DNA of 64,000 nucleotides from Flaviaesturariibacter aridisoli (GTDB lineage: Bacteria > Bacteroidota > Bacteroidia > Chitinophagales > Chitinophagaceae): the NCBI RefSeq assembly GCF_004343705.1, contig NZ_SKFH01000003.1, positions 62,001 to 126,000 on the forward strand. The letters run 5' to 3'. The notes under the pieces were generated by a model, which saw nothing but the letters and a program-made list of their open reading frames with translations, made no database searches and had not been told where the DNA came from. Made by a program: the position numbers and the translations under genes. This document shows, in pieces, positions 7,993 to 16,222 of this stretch. Each line of letters begins with the position of its first letter. The stretch's first letter is position 1.

Positions 7993-8916
7993 ATGAGGTT
8001 TCCCATCCTGTTCCTGGTTTCCTTACTTTCCGTTTTTGCGTCGGCTCAGGTTCCCAAAGTTTCCACGGGACGCATCGTACGGATCGATTCGTTCCGGTCG
8101 AAGTTTGTGACGGCGCGCAACGTCGACGTGTGGCTGCCGCCGGACTATCCTTCCGCGGGGCGTTACGACGTATTATATATGCACGATGGCCAGATGCTGT
8201 TCGACAGCACGATCACCTGGAACCGGCAGGAATGGCGGGCAGATGAGACCGCGGGCGCGCTGATCGCCCACCAAACAAGGCCCTTTATCATCGTAGGGAT
8301 CCACAACAACGCGCGCCTGCGCCTGGCGGAATATTTCCCGGAAAAGGCAGCCCAAAATCTCCCCCCTTCGGAACGCGATTCGCTGCTGAAAGAGGTCGGC
8401 GGGCAACTGCTGGCGGACGAATACCTGGCGTTTGTTACCAAAGAGGTGAAGCCCTATATCGATTCGGCATTCGCCACCAACCCGGCACCGGCCCACACCT
8501 TCATCGCCGGATCGAGCATGGGCGGACTCATCTCGCTGTACGCGGTTTGCGAATACCCGCGCGTTTTTGGCGGCGCGGCCTGCCTGTCAACCCACTGGCC
8601 GGGCTCCTTCCGCGGGCTCAACGATGGCGGGCAACTATTCGGGGCTATACGCGCCTACCTGGAGCGGCAATTGCCCGATCCGCGTGTCCGGAAGAAACCG
8701 GCCACAGCGCCCCGCCTCTATATGGACTACGGCAACAAAACCCTCGACTCCTTTTACACCCCGCTGCAGCCGCAGATCGACGCGATCGTTCGGAAAAAAG
8801 GCTACCGCGACGAGCAGTTCTCGAGCCGCTTCTTCCCCGGCGCCGACCACTCCGAGCGCTCCTGGGCCGCCCGGCTCAGTGAACCGTTTCGATTCTTATT
8901 CCGGAGAGCGCGCTAA
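7993..8916 (+). CDS. secreted esterase, alpha/beta hydrolase (PF00756-like)
   Basis: 307 residues. An N-terminal signal peptide (hydrophobic through LLSVFASAQ) exports the protein. The body matches the putative-esterase family typified by enterochelin esterase and antigen 85: VWLPPDY, LYMHDGQMLFD, and the nucleophile elbow AGSSMGGLISLYA (Ser near residue 176). The His is probably in GADHSERSW near the C-terminus. It resembles the esterase encoded at 55293-56447 around GSSMGGLISLYA and FGG. Substrate unknown. It follows mntH by 65 bases and probably has its own promoter. Confidence 0.85.
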   Translation: MRFPILFLVSLLSVFASAQVPKVSTGRIVRIDSFRSKFVTARNVDVWLPPDYPSAGRYDVLYMHDGQMLFDSTITWNRQEWRADETAGALIAHQTRPFIIVGIHNNARLRLAEYFPEKAAQNLPPSERDSLLKEVGGQLLADEYLAFVTKEVKPYIDSAFATNPAPAHTFIAGSSMGGLISLYAVCEYPRVFGGAACLSTHWPGSFRGLNDGGQLFGAIRAYLERQLPDPRVRKKPATAPRLYMDYGNKTLDSFYTPLQPQIDAIVRKKGYRDEQFSSRFFPGADHSERSWAARLSEPFRFLFRRAR

Positions 8917-9055
8917 CCACCCGACCGCTGGAGTCAAGACCTCTTACGCACCGTCCCGGGCCGCGAAGGGGCTATGGTTGTCGCAATAACCGCGTCGGGC
9001 TGAAACAAACCCCAAATAATCGCTATTGTGCAACCGAATTGTCCCTGGCAGGATA
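8917..9055. other. intergenic stretch before the palindrome array
   Basis: The 410-base gap 8917-9326 has no convincing gene. This first part shows nothing recognisable. The rest holds the palindrome array, a terminator and word repeats, listed separately. An open frame at 9026-9259 runs through the array but is treated as non-coding. Confidence 0.5.
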
Positions 9056-9237
9056 AAAAACAGTTGTTTTTGGAGCGTCACGGCTCGTTTTCGGATAAAA
9101 ACACTTGTTTTTGGGGTAGCAGCCGGACCGGAAGGCTCAAAAACAGGTGCTTTCGGTCTTTCCAAGCATCCTTCCGGGTCAAAAACAGCTGTTTTTGGCT
9201 TTTGCCGGCTACTTCCGCTTCGAAAACAACTGTTTTA
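9056..9237. repeat. array of five palindromes spaced 41-42 bp
   Basis: Five imperfect palindromes of form AAAAACAGCTGTTTTTGG recur with hexamer cores CAGTTG (9061), CACTTG (9102), CAGGTG (9144), CAGCTG (9186) and CAACTG (9227). Core spacing is 41, 42, 42 and 41 bases, close to four helical turns. Sequence between cores is unrelated apart from a C/G-rich bias. AT-rich tracts here contrast with the GC-rich surroundings. Possible roles: same-face binding sites for a dimeric protein, a string of small RNA hairpins, or a repeat element. See findings. Confidence 0.85.
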
Positions 9238-9276
9238 CGTTTGGAAGCTTTTTAATTGATTGCCCGTGCAAAAAAA

Positions 9277-9297
9277 ACGGATCGCGATGCGATCCGT
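9277..9297 (-). terminator. intrinsic terminator of ribBA (works both ways)
   Basis: Nine-base stem ACGGATCGC/GCGATCCGT with a GAT loop, flanked by eight A's on the left (U-tract for the reverse transcript) and TTTT on the right. It lies 30 bases past the ribBA stop. Confidence 0.8.
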
Positions 9298-9303
9298 TTT
9301 CCA

Positions 9304-9340
9304 TATCAGACATCAGCCATCAGCCATCAGACATCGCTCC
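9304..9340. repeat. CATCAGACATCAGCC word repeat
   Basis: Degenerate tandem 7-8-base words (ATCAGACATCAGCCATCAGC), complementary to those at 7930-7968. They overlap the last codons of ribBA. Confidence 0.55.
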
Positions 9341-10532
9341 CCAGCTCGTGCCCGAGCTTGTCGCGCTTTGTCTGCAGGTACCGTTCGTTGTGCGGGTTCG
9401 CGGTGATCTTGAGGGGAACGTTGTCCACCACCTCGAGGCCGTAGCCAATGAGCCCGACGCGCTTGCGGGGGTTGTTGGAGATGAGCTGCAGCTTTTGGAT
9501 GCCCAGGTGGCGCAGGATCTGGGCGCCCACGCCGTAGTCGCGCTGGTCCATCTGGAAGCCGAGGTGGAGGTTGGCCTCTACGGTATCCATTCCTTCTTCC
9601 TGCAGGCGGTAGGCCTTCAACTTGTTGACGAGCCCGATGCCGCGGCCTTCCTGGTTCATATACAGGATGGCGCCCTTGCCGGCCTCCTCCACCATTTTCA
9701 TGGCGCCGTGCAGCTGCTCGCCGCAATCGCAGCGGAGCGAGCCGAGGATATCGCCGGTAAAGCAGGAGGAATGCACGCGCACGAGCACGGGCTCTTCCTT
9801 TTCCCAGCTGCCCTTGATGAGGGCGAGGTGCTCGTTGGACGAGCCTTTCTCCTGGAAGGCGACCAGCTTGAAATGGCCGTAGCGGGTGGGCATGTCTACC
9901 CGTACAATCTCTTCGATGAGCGAATCGCGCTGCACGCGGTACTCGATAAGGTCTTTTATGGAGATGATCTTGAAGTCGAATTTCTCGGCCAGCTCGAGCA
10001 GTTGCGGCAGGCGGGCCATGGTGCCGTCCTCATTAAGGATCTCCACCAGCACACCGGACGGTTCGAAGCCGGCGAGGCGGGCGAGGTCGGCGGCGGCCTC
10101 GGTGTGGCCGGCGCGGCGGAGAACGCCGCCCCGCTTGGCGCGGAGGGGGAAGATGTGGCCCGGGCGGCCCAGTTCTTCGGTACGGGTATCGGGATTGATC
10201 AGGGCTTGCACGGTGGCGGACCGGTCGTGGGCCGAGATGCCCGTGGTGCAGCCGTGGCCGAGGAGGTCCACCGACACGGTAAAGGCCGTTTCGTGGAGGG
10301 CGGTGTTGTTGTTGACCATCAGCTCCAGTCCGAGCTCGTCGCAGCGGTCTTCCAGCAGGGCGATGCAAATGAGGCCGCGGCCGTGCTTGCTCATAAAGTT
10401 GATCACTTCGGGGGTCACGTTGCGGGAGGCCGTGATGAAGTCGCCTTCGTTCTCGCGGTCTTCGTCGTCGACAACGATCACGATCTTACCCTGGCGGATG
10501 TCTTCAATGGCGCTTTCAATGGAATGGAGCAT
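9327..10532 (-). CDS. ribBA: bifunctional 3,4-dihydroxy-2-butanone-4-phosphate synthase / GTP cyclohydrolase II
   Basis: 401 residues catalysing both entry reactions of riboflavin synthesis. Residues about 1-200 are the RibB domain with the acidic loop [11 protein letters not shown] and later [14 protein letters not shown]. Residues about 205-401 are the RibA domain, with the zinc site in [20 protein letters not shown] and the GTP-site motif [12 protein letters not shown]. The order and length are usual for the fusion. Start at ATG 10532 matches the family N-terminus ([15 protein letters not shown]). A TACCTTTG promoter box lies 16 bases upstream. I see no FMN-riboswitch-like structure in the short leader. 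Confidence 0.96.
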   Translation of the reverse strand: MLHSIESAIEDIRQGKIVIVVDDEDRENEGDFITASRNVTPEVINFMSKHGRGLICIALLEDRCDELGLELMVNNNTALHETAFTVSVDLLGHGCTTGISAHDRSATVQALINPDTRTEELGRPGHIFPLRAKRGGVLRRAGHTEAAADLARLAGFEPSGVLVEILNEDGTMARLPQLLELAEKFDFKIISIKDLIEYRVQRDSLIEEIVRVDMPTRYGHFKLVAFQEKGSSNEHLALIKGSWEKEEPVLVRVHSSCFTGDILGSLRCDCGEQLHGAMKMVEEAGKGAILYMNQEGRGIGLVNKLKAYRLQEEGMDTVEANLHLGFQMDQRDYGVGAQILRHLGIQKLQLISNNPRKRVGLIGYGLEVVDNVPLKITANPHNERYLQTKRDKLGHELGSDV

Positions 10533-10548
10533 AAGAAAGGTTCTCGTG

Positions 10549-10556
10549 CAAAGGTA
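10549..10556 (-). promoter_or_regulatory. TAnnTTTG promoter box for ribBA
   Basis: Reverse strand TACCTTTG, 16 bases before ATG 10532. The rest of the 10533-10775 gap shows only short GC-rich repeats and an AT-rich stretch before the next gene. Confidence 0.5.
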
Positions 10557-10775
10557 CGGCGCGAACAGGGTTCCGGTTGTCTGTGGCATCAGCAACGTCG
10601 CAGGCGGCCGGTGCTAACGGGGTGTCGTTGACGGTCGTTGCAACACCCGGAGTCCGGGGCGTGGCAGCGGCCTGCGCAACCGGCTTAACAGGCTTCATTT
10701 TGTGTTAATATCCTGCTAATAAATGTTGGCCTTTTTTTCTTTCCTTTGCACTCGAAAACCTATAATACTTAGTTT

Positions 10776-13700
10776 ATGCTCAAGAGATTATTGTGTCTGC
10801 TTACAATCGCCTTGCTAGCATCGCCCGTGCTCTTCGCCCAGGTTACCACGAGTAGCCTTACCGGCGTGGTGCGCGACGCTGCCGGTAATGCCACGTTGTC
10901 GGGGGCTACGATCACGGCTACCCACACACCGTCGGGCACCCGTTATTCCACCAGCTCCCAGGCCAACGGCAACTACCGCATCGACAACATGCGCAGCGGC
11001 GGCCCCTACCTGGTTGTATTCACCTATGTGGGCTACGACCAGCAACGCTTTGACGACATCAGCCTGCAGCTGGCCGAGGCCACCGTGCTCAACGCCAACC
11101 TCGCCAAGGCGAATACCACGCTTGAAAACGTGGTGGTTGTCGGCGCCGGCCGCAACCGTGTGCTGAACGCCAGCCGTTCGGGCGCCGTGACCAACATCGG
11201 CCGCACCGAGATCCAGCGCATGCCGTCGATCACCCGCTCCATCAACGACCTGACCCGCGTTACCCCGCAGGCCAACGGTACGTCGATCGGCGGCGGCAAC
11301 TACCGTTCGAACTTCATCACGGTGGACGGTTCCGACTTCAACAACCAGTTCGGCATCGGCACCAACCTGCCGGCCAACGGCTCGCCGATCTCCCTCGACG
11401 CCCTCGGCGAGGTGTCGGTGAACGTAACGCCTTTCGACATCCGCCAGTCGGGCTTCACCGGCGCTTCGGTGAACGCCGTGACCCGCTCGGGCACCAACAA
11501 CTTCGAAGGCTCGGTATACCGCTACTGGCGCACCGAGCGCCAGCAGGGCAACAAGGCCGGCAGCGTCACCTTCGCCCCCGTTCCCTTTACGTTCGACCAG
11601 TACGGCGCCCGCTTCGGTGGCCCGATCGTACGCAACAAGCTGTTCTTCTTCCTCAGCTACGAGCAGGACAACCAGCCCAAGATCGTACAGAGCCGGGTTG
11701 CCTCCACGCCCAACGCTCCCTTCGGCAGCGCGCCCAATATCGCCCGCCCGACGCGTGAAGACCTGGACTCTTTCAGCTCCTACCTCTTTAACAAGTATGG
11801 CTACGTAACCGGCCCGTACGACAACTACAGCACCTCCATCGAGCGCAAGAAGTTCCTTGCCCGCGTGGACTGGAACATCAACCGCAACCACCGCTTCAAC
11901 GTGCGTTACAACCAGGTAGAGGGCGGTGAGCCCAACCCGCCGAGCACCTCCCGCTCGCCTCTTTCGGGCTTCGGCGGCGGCAACCGCACCGACATCAACG
12001 CGATGTGGTACCAGAACTCCAACTACTTCCAGGGCGCCAATTTCTACTCCCTCGCCGCCGAGCTCAACTCGAACCTCGGTAACCGGATGACGAATACCCT
12101 GCGCGGAACGTATACCTACCAGAACGATTCCCGCACCACCACGAGCACCGACTTCCCCTTCGTGGACATCCTGAAGGACCCGGGTAACCAGCCCGAGACG
12201 CCTTATGTTTCCTTCGGCCACGAGCCCTTCTCGAAGGGTAACCTCCGCCAGGTAAAGACCTATTCTTTTGTGGATAACTTCACCTGGACCGTCGGCAAGC
12301 ACAACCTGCTGGCGGGTGTTCAGTACGACCACAGCACCACGGTGAACGGCTTCCAGCGCTTTGCCACGAGCTACTACACCTTTGCTTCCTGGAACGATTT
12401 CGTAACGGGCCAGCGCCCGGTTGCCTTCGCCCAGACCTATACCCTGAACAAAGACTTCTCGCAGGTGTTCCCCACCTTCGAGTTCAACCAGTTCTCGGCC
12501 TACCTGCAGGATGAAATGACCCTGTCGCCGCACTTCCGCCTCACGGTGGGTCTGCGTGCCGACCTGCCCACCTACCCCAGCGTTCCGGAGATCCAGACGC
12601 ACCCGCTGGTGGACAGCCTGACCTTTATCGGCGGTGAGAAGATCAACACCGGCAACCTGCCGAAGTCGACCGTTATGTTCTCGCCCCGCATCGGCTTCAA
12701 CTGGGACGTGAACGGCGACCGTTCCTTCCAGGTCCGTGGCGGTACGGGTATCTTCACCGGCCGTATTCCTTTCGTGTGGATCGTGAGCCAGTCGGGTGAT
12801 GCCGGCCTGCTCCAGATCACGGAAGCTTACTCGGGCTCGCAGGTTCCGGCCAACATTACGGCCTTCAACCCCGACCCCGCTGCTTACCGCCCGACGGTAG
12901 CACCCACGCCCGGTACGTCGATCCCCACTTCGGTGACGGCGATGGACCCCAACTTCAAATTCCCCCAGACCTGGAAAACGACCCTCGGTTTCGACCGTCG
13001 CCTCGGCAAAGGCTTCGTGCTGTCGGTAGAAGGTATCTTCAACAAAGACCTGAACACCGCCATCTTCCGCAACCCGAACCTGGTGGCTCCGCAGAACCTG
13101 AACGTTGCCGGTTACCCCGACAGCCGTCCGATCTACCCGTCGAACATTCGTGACCGCTTCCTGTATACCCTGACGCCCGGTGGCAACCCCACGCCGACCA
13201 ACCCGCGTCCGAACTACCCGATTGCCAACGGTGTGAGCGTTGCCAACCAGCAGGCTTTCAACCCGATCGTGATCGCCAACGGCAGCAAAGGCTACAGCGC
13301 TTACTTCACGATGAACCTGCAAAAGCAGTTCAGCAACAACTGGTACGCTACCGTAGCCTACACCAAGGCCTGGGGCGCTAACCAGTACGACGGTTCCGGC
13401 GACCAGCCCCTGTCGGCCTGGCAGGCTACAGCGCAGGTGTACGGTCCGAACGACTACCGCCTGGACTACAACGGCAACATTCTCTCCGACCGCCTCATCG
13501 CCTCGGTATCTTATAAGAAAGAATACCTGAAGCATCTCGGAACGACGCTCTCGCTGTTCTACGAAGGATCCACCGGCAGCCGTTACAGCTACACCTACAG
13601 CGGCGACTTCAACCGCGATGGTGTATCGGGCAACGACCTGATCTACATCCCCAAAGACGCTACCGAGATCGACTTCGTTTCGCAGACGATCAATGGCGTT

Positions 13701-14135
13701 ACCTATTCGCCCGCACAGCAGTCGGAACTGTTCTTCCGCTTTGTGGACCAAGACCCCTACCTGCGCAAGCACAAGGGTCAATATGCCGAGCGCAACGGCG
13801 CCCGCTTCCCCTGGCGCAACCAGTTCGACGTGAAACTGCTCCAGGATGTGTTCGTGAACGTGGGCAAGCACCGCAACACGATCCAGCTTAGCCTCGACAT
13901 CTTCAACTTCGCCAACCTGCTGAACGCCGACTGGGGCCTGATCCGTACCCAGAATTCGTTCTCGCCGCTGGTACCCACCAACCAGAACAACCTGGTTTCC
14001 GGTGGCACCACGCGCCCGACCTTCCGCCTGGCGATCGACCGCAACGCCCCGCTGACGGAAACGTTCCGCGACAACACCACGATCACGTCTACCTATTACA
14101 TGCAGATGGGGATTCGTTATATCTTCGGAAACTGA
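10776..14135 (+). CDS. Oar-like TonB-dependent outer-membrane receptor with carboxypeptidase-regulatory-like N-domain
   Basis: 1119 residues. Signal peptide to about residue 21 (LLASPVLFAQ), then a CarboxypepD_reg-like beta domain (about 25-110, SLTGVVRDAAGNATLSGATI, GNYRIDNMRSGGPYLV). A plug (about 115-240) and a large 22-strand-type barrel end in MQMGIRYIFGN with a terminal aromatic-containing strand. Blocks such as VNAVTRSGTNNFEGSVY are characteristic of Oar-like proteins. Unlike SusC it is followed by no SusD gene, so the substrate is not indicated. Oar-type proteins are linked to protein or vesicle export and adhesion in some species. Codon use is strongly biased, suggesting high expression. 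It has its own terminator at 14186. Confidence 0.92.
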   Translation: MLKRLLCLLTIALLASPVLFAQVTTSSLTGVVRDAAGNATLSGATITATHTPSGTRYSTSSQANGNYRIDNMRSGGPYLVVFTYVGYDQQRFDDISLQLAEATVLNANLAKANTTLENVVVVGAGRNRVLNASRSGAVTNIGRTEIQRMPSITRSINDLTRVTPQANGTSIGGGNYRSNFITVDGSDFNNQFGIGTNLPANGSPISLDALGEVSVNVTPFDIRQSGFTGASVNAVTRSGTNNFEGSVYRYWRTERQQGNKAGSVTFAPVPFTFDQYGARFGGPIVRNKLFFFLSYEQDNQPKIVQSRVASTPNAPFGSAPNIARPTREDLDSFSSYLFNKYGYVTGPYDNYSTSIERKKFLARVDWNINRNHRFNVRYNQVEGGEPNPPSTSRSPLSGFGGGNRTDINAMWYQNSNYFQGANFYSLAAELNSNLGNRMTNTLRGTYTYQNDSRTTTSTDFPFVDILKDPGNQPETPYVSFGHEPFSKGNLRQVKTYSFVDNFTWTVGKHNLLAGVQYDHSTTVNGFQRFATSYYTFASWNDFVTGQRPVAFAQTYTLNKDFSQVFPTFEFNQFSAYLQDEMTLSPHFRLTVGLRADLPTYPSVPEIQTHPLVDSLTFIGGEKINTGNLPKSTVMFSPRIGFNWDVNGDRSFQVRGGTGIFTGRIPFVWIVSQSGDAGLLQITEAYSGSQVPANITAFNPDPAAYRPTVAPTPGTSIPTSVTAMDPNFKFPQTWKTTLGFDRRLGKGFVLSVEGIFNKDLNTAIFRNPNLVAPQNLNVAGYPDSRPIYPSNIRDRFLYTLTPGGNPTPTNPRPNYPIANGVSVANQQAFNPIVIANGSKGYSAYFTMNLQKQFSNNWYATVAYTKAWGANQYDGSGDQPLSAWQATAQVYGPNDYRLDYNGNILSDRLIASVSYKKEYLKHLGTTLSLFYEGSTGSRYSYTYSGDFNRDGVSGNDLIYIPKDATEIDFVSQTINGVTYSPAQQSELFFRFVDQDPYLRKHKGQYAERNGARFPWRNQFDVKLLQDVFVNVGKHRNTIQLSLDIFNFANLLNADWGLIRTQNSFSPLVPTNQNNLVSGGTTRPTFRLAIDRNAPLTETFRDNTTITSTYYMQMGIRYIFGN

Positions 14136-14140
14136 TAATG

Positions 14141-14265
14141 TGAAGCGTGAGGCGTGAACCGTGAGTTCGCGATACACGATAACAGAAAAGGCAGCCATTG
14201 GCTGCCTTTTCTCATTTAGAATCGCCTCTCAAGGGCTGACGCTTGACGCCTCACGCCTCACGACC
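14141..14265. repeat. inverted CGTGAGGCGTGAAC word arms around a terminator
   Basis: GTGAAGCGTGAGGCGTGAAC words at 14141-14170 and complementary TGACGCCTCACGCCTCACG words at 14236-14265 flank the terminator hairpin and could form a long outer stem. The right arm overlaps the end of the esterase gene. Confidence 0.55.
14186..14210. terminator. bidirectional intrinsic terminator
   Basis: AAAAGGCAGCC and GGCTGCCTTTT form a stem with a minimal loop and A/T tracts on both sides. It serves the convergent receptor gene and the esterase gene at 14258. Confidence 0.8.
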
Positions 14266-15064
14266 CGAACGCCCACTCCAGGAAATGCGGGAAGGCCCGC
14301 CCCCAGGTTTCCACGTCGTGCCGGCCGTCTTCGTAGTTGACGTAGCAGATATCGTCGTCGGTGTAGCCTTTTCCCTTCAGTTCCCCGATGAGCGACAGTG
14401 TGTCGTCGATCGAGTCGATAACGCCGTTGTGGTTGCGGTCGGAGGTTTCGTCGAGTGAACCCGTGGTGAAGTAAAAGCGTTGTCCTTTGTGAAACTTGCC
14501 TTTGCGCACCTGGCTGTGCATGATGCGGTCGGTTTCTTCCACGTAGCCATCTTCGAGGTCGCGGGTGCGCCACCAGAGCGATCCGGAAAAAACACCCGCA
14601 ATGCGAAACTGCTCGGGGTGGCTCCAGGCGAGGTCGATGGCACTGAGGCCGCCGAGCGAAAAGCCGGCGATCGCCTTCTGGCGAAAGGCGGGAATGCAAT
14701 AATCGCGGTGCAGGTGTGGGATCAGTTGTTCCCGCAGGAAGCGGTCGTAGGCGGCCGCCTTGGCGCCGCGGCCCTTGAAATCGAGCACCTTGGCGGTGCC
14801 GTATTCCATCTTGCGGTCGGGGCCGCCGTGCACACCTACACAGAGCAGCGGCCGGAGGCGGCGCTCCTCCATCAGCCCGTTGAGGAGCGTATCGAAACGC
14901 ATCTTGTCCAGGTCCTGCCCGTCGTTAATCAGCAGCAGCGATAGCGATGACGGATCGGCGATGAATTTCGGAAGATAAAAATCCACCGTCACGTACCGGC
15001 GCAGGTCGGGTGAGTAAAGCAGTTTGCGCTCCACGATCAGGCAGTTGAGATCGGCTAATTGCAT
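14258..15064 (-). CDS. esterase family protein, cytoplasmic (PF00756-like)
   Basis: 268 residues of the alpha/beta-hydrolase putative-esterase family. LLLINDGQDLDKM, the nucleophile elbow AGFSLGGLSAIDLAW (Ser near residue 127) and the probable catalytic His in EDGRHDVETW close to the C-terminus complete the expected triad. No signal peptide, unlike the two other esterases in this window. I chose ATG 15064 over the upstream open frame because a TATTTTTG promoter box lies 5 bases before it. Its divergent neighbour is an ATP-grasp ligase 104 bases away, but a link is not shown. Substrate unknown. Confidence 0.82.
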   Translation of the reverse strand: MQLADLNCLIVERKLLYSPDLRRYVTVDFYLPKFIADPSSLSLLLINDGQDLDKMRFDTLLNGLMEERRLRPLLCVGVHGGPDRKMEYGTAKVLDFKGRGAKAAAYDRFLREQLIPHLHRDYCIPAFRQKAIAGFSLGGLSAIDLAWSHPEQFRIAGVFSGSLWWRTRDLEDGYVEETDRIMHSQVRKGKFHKGQRFYFTTGSLDETSDRNHNGVIDSIDDTLSLIGELKGKGYTDDDICYVNYEDGRHDVETWGRAFPHFLEWAFGS

Positions 15065-15069
15065 GGCGT

Positions 15070-15077
15070 CAAAAATA
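15070..15077 (-). promoter_or_regulatory. TAnnTTTG promoter box for esterase
   Basis: Reverse strand TATTTTTG, 5 bases before ATG 15064, again predicting a nearly leaderless mRNA. Confidence 0.55.
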
Positions 15078-15168
15078 GCGGAAAGGGCCGCCAACAGGCT
15101 TGCTAAAAACTTTTTGGCAGAAAGGTTTATGTCGTACTTTAAGGCTTCTGGAACGCAAACCAACCATT

Positions 15169-16122
15169 ATGAAAAAAATCGGAATTCTATTCGGCAAGGA
15201 ACGCTCTTTTCCTACGGCAATCATTGAACGGATCAACAGCAAGGGCATTGAGGACATCGTAGCCGAACCGGTACGGATCGACAAGGCCATGCAGGGCGAG
15301 CCCTCGGGCTATGCCGTCATCATCGACCGCATTTCGCAGGATGTTCCCTTTTACCGCACCTGGCTTAAGAACGCCGCCCTGCGCGGCACGGCGGTCATCA
15401 ACAACCCCTTTTGGTGGAGCGCCGACGAGAAGTATTTCAACAACTGCCTCATGACGCAGATCGGCGTGCCCGTGCCCAAGACGGCCATCATTCCCTCGTA
15501 CGAAAAGCCGACCGACACTTCCGATGAATCCTTTTCCAACCTCGCCTACCCGCTCGACTGGGAAGGCATCTTCAGCTACGTGGGCTTCCCGGCGTACATG
15601 AAGCCTTTCGAAGGCGGCGGCTGGAAGAATGTATACAAGCTGCGGAACAGCGAGGAGTTTTTCCAGAAGCACGCCGAGACCGAGCAGCTCGTGATGCTGT
15701 TGCAGGAAGAGATCGTGTTCACCGAATACTACCGCTGCTACTGCATCGGCCGCAAGTATGTCAAGATCATGGGCTACGAGCCCCGCAACCCGCACCATCT
15801 TCGTTACCAGCACGACTTCAGCCCGAGCCCCGAGCGCCTGAAGCAAATGGAGGACATCGTGCTGCGGATCAACAATTACCTGGGCTACGACTTCAACACC
15901 GTGGAACTCGCCATCCGCGACGGCGTTCCTTATGCCATCGACTTCTGCAACCCCGCTCCCGACGCCGACCTCGCATCGGTAGGCGAAGAGAACTTCAACT
16001 GGGTGGTGGAAAACGCCGCGAACTACGCCATCGAGCGCGCCCTCGCCCAGAAAGACGGTCAGGACAACCTGAGCTGGGGCGAATATATCAAGCGCAGTAC
16101 CGCCAGGCAGAAACTCGTATAG
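15169..16122 (+). CDS. ATP-grasp ligase, RimK/glutathione-synthetase-like
   Basis: 317 residues. The N-terminal pre-ATP-grasp region (KKIGILFGKERSFPTAIIERIN) is followed by YLKP/YMKP-type lysine in FPAYMKPFEGGGWKNVY, a hinge block LLQEEIVFTEYYRCYCIG, and the metal-binding end NTVELAIRDGVPYAIDFCNPAPD (Glu and Asn in the ATP-Mg site). Such enzymes form amide or peptide bonds via acyl phosphates. The next gene (16223) is a GCS2-type carboxylate-amine ligase 100 bases downstream, so both may build one small gamma-glutamyl-like product. No signal peptide. Substrates unknown. Confidence 0.75.
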   Translation: MKKIGILFGKERSFPTAIIERINSKGIEDIVAEPVRIDKAMQGEPSGYAVIIDRISQDVPFYRTWLKNAALRGTAVINNPFWWSADEKYFNNCLMTQIGVPVPKTAIIPSYEKPTDTSDESFSNLAYPLDWEGIFSYVGFPAYMKPFEGGGWKNVYKLRNSEEFFQKHAETEQLVMLLQEEIVFTEYYRCYCIGRKYVKIMGYEPRNPHHLRYQHDFSPSPERLKQMEDIVLRINNYLGYDFNTVELAIRDGVPYAIDFCNPAPDADLASVGEENFNWVVENAANYAIERALAQKDGQDNLSWGEYIKRSTARQKLV

Positions 16123-16125
16123 AGG

Positions 16126-16211
16126 GTTTGTGGTTTGTAGTCGGTTGTTTGTAGTTAAGCAAACCACGATGCACCTTCTAACCACAAACTACAAATCACA
16201 AACTACTAACT
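16126..16211. repeat. inverted GTTTGTAGTTTGTGG word arms
   Basis: The left arm 16126-16158 is made of GTTTGTGGTTTGTAG words. The right arm 16180-16211 is made of AACCACAAACTACAAATCAC words. They are imperfect reverse complements and fill the gap between the ATP-grasp and GCS2 genes. The same CTACAAACTACAAACC word occurs once more at 845-876. Confidence 0.65.
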
Positions 16212-16222
16212 AACTGACCCAC

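Noticed and set aside
9056-9237. CRISPR array interpretation
   Set aside because: Repeats are only about 18 bases, degenerate and palindromic with about 24-base spacers, and no cas gene is present.
9026-9259. 77-codon frame through the palindrome array with repeating KTxVFG-like residues
   Set aside because: The repetition follows from DNA palindromes, the frame is not preserved across the 41-base steps, and no promoter-start arrangement was found.
10533-10600. FMN riboswitch upstream of ribBA
   Set aside because: The leader is only about 16 bases from the promoter box and shows no multi-stem element.
10516-10698. 60-codon reverse frame overlapping the ribBA start
   Set aside because: It overlaps the ribBA start codons in another frame and has no recognisable features.
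10815-14198. A 1127-codon open frame antisense to the Oar-like receptor
   Set aside because: Long antisense frames are expected opposite strongly biased GC-rich genes. It has no family motifs, signal or plausible composition. Similar frames at 6152-7978, 32514-34817, 48145-49932 and 50912-52960 were rejected for the same reason.
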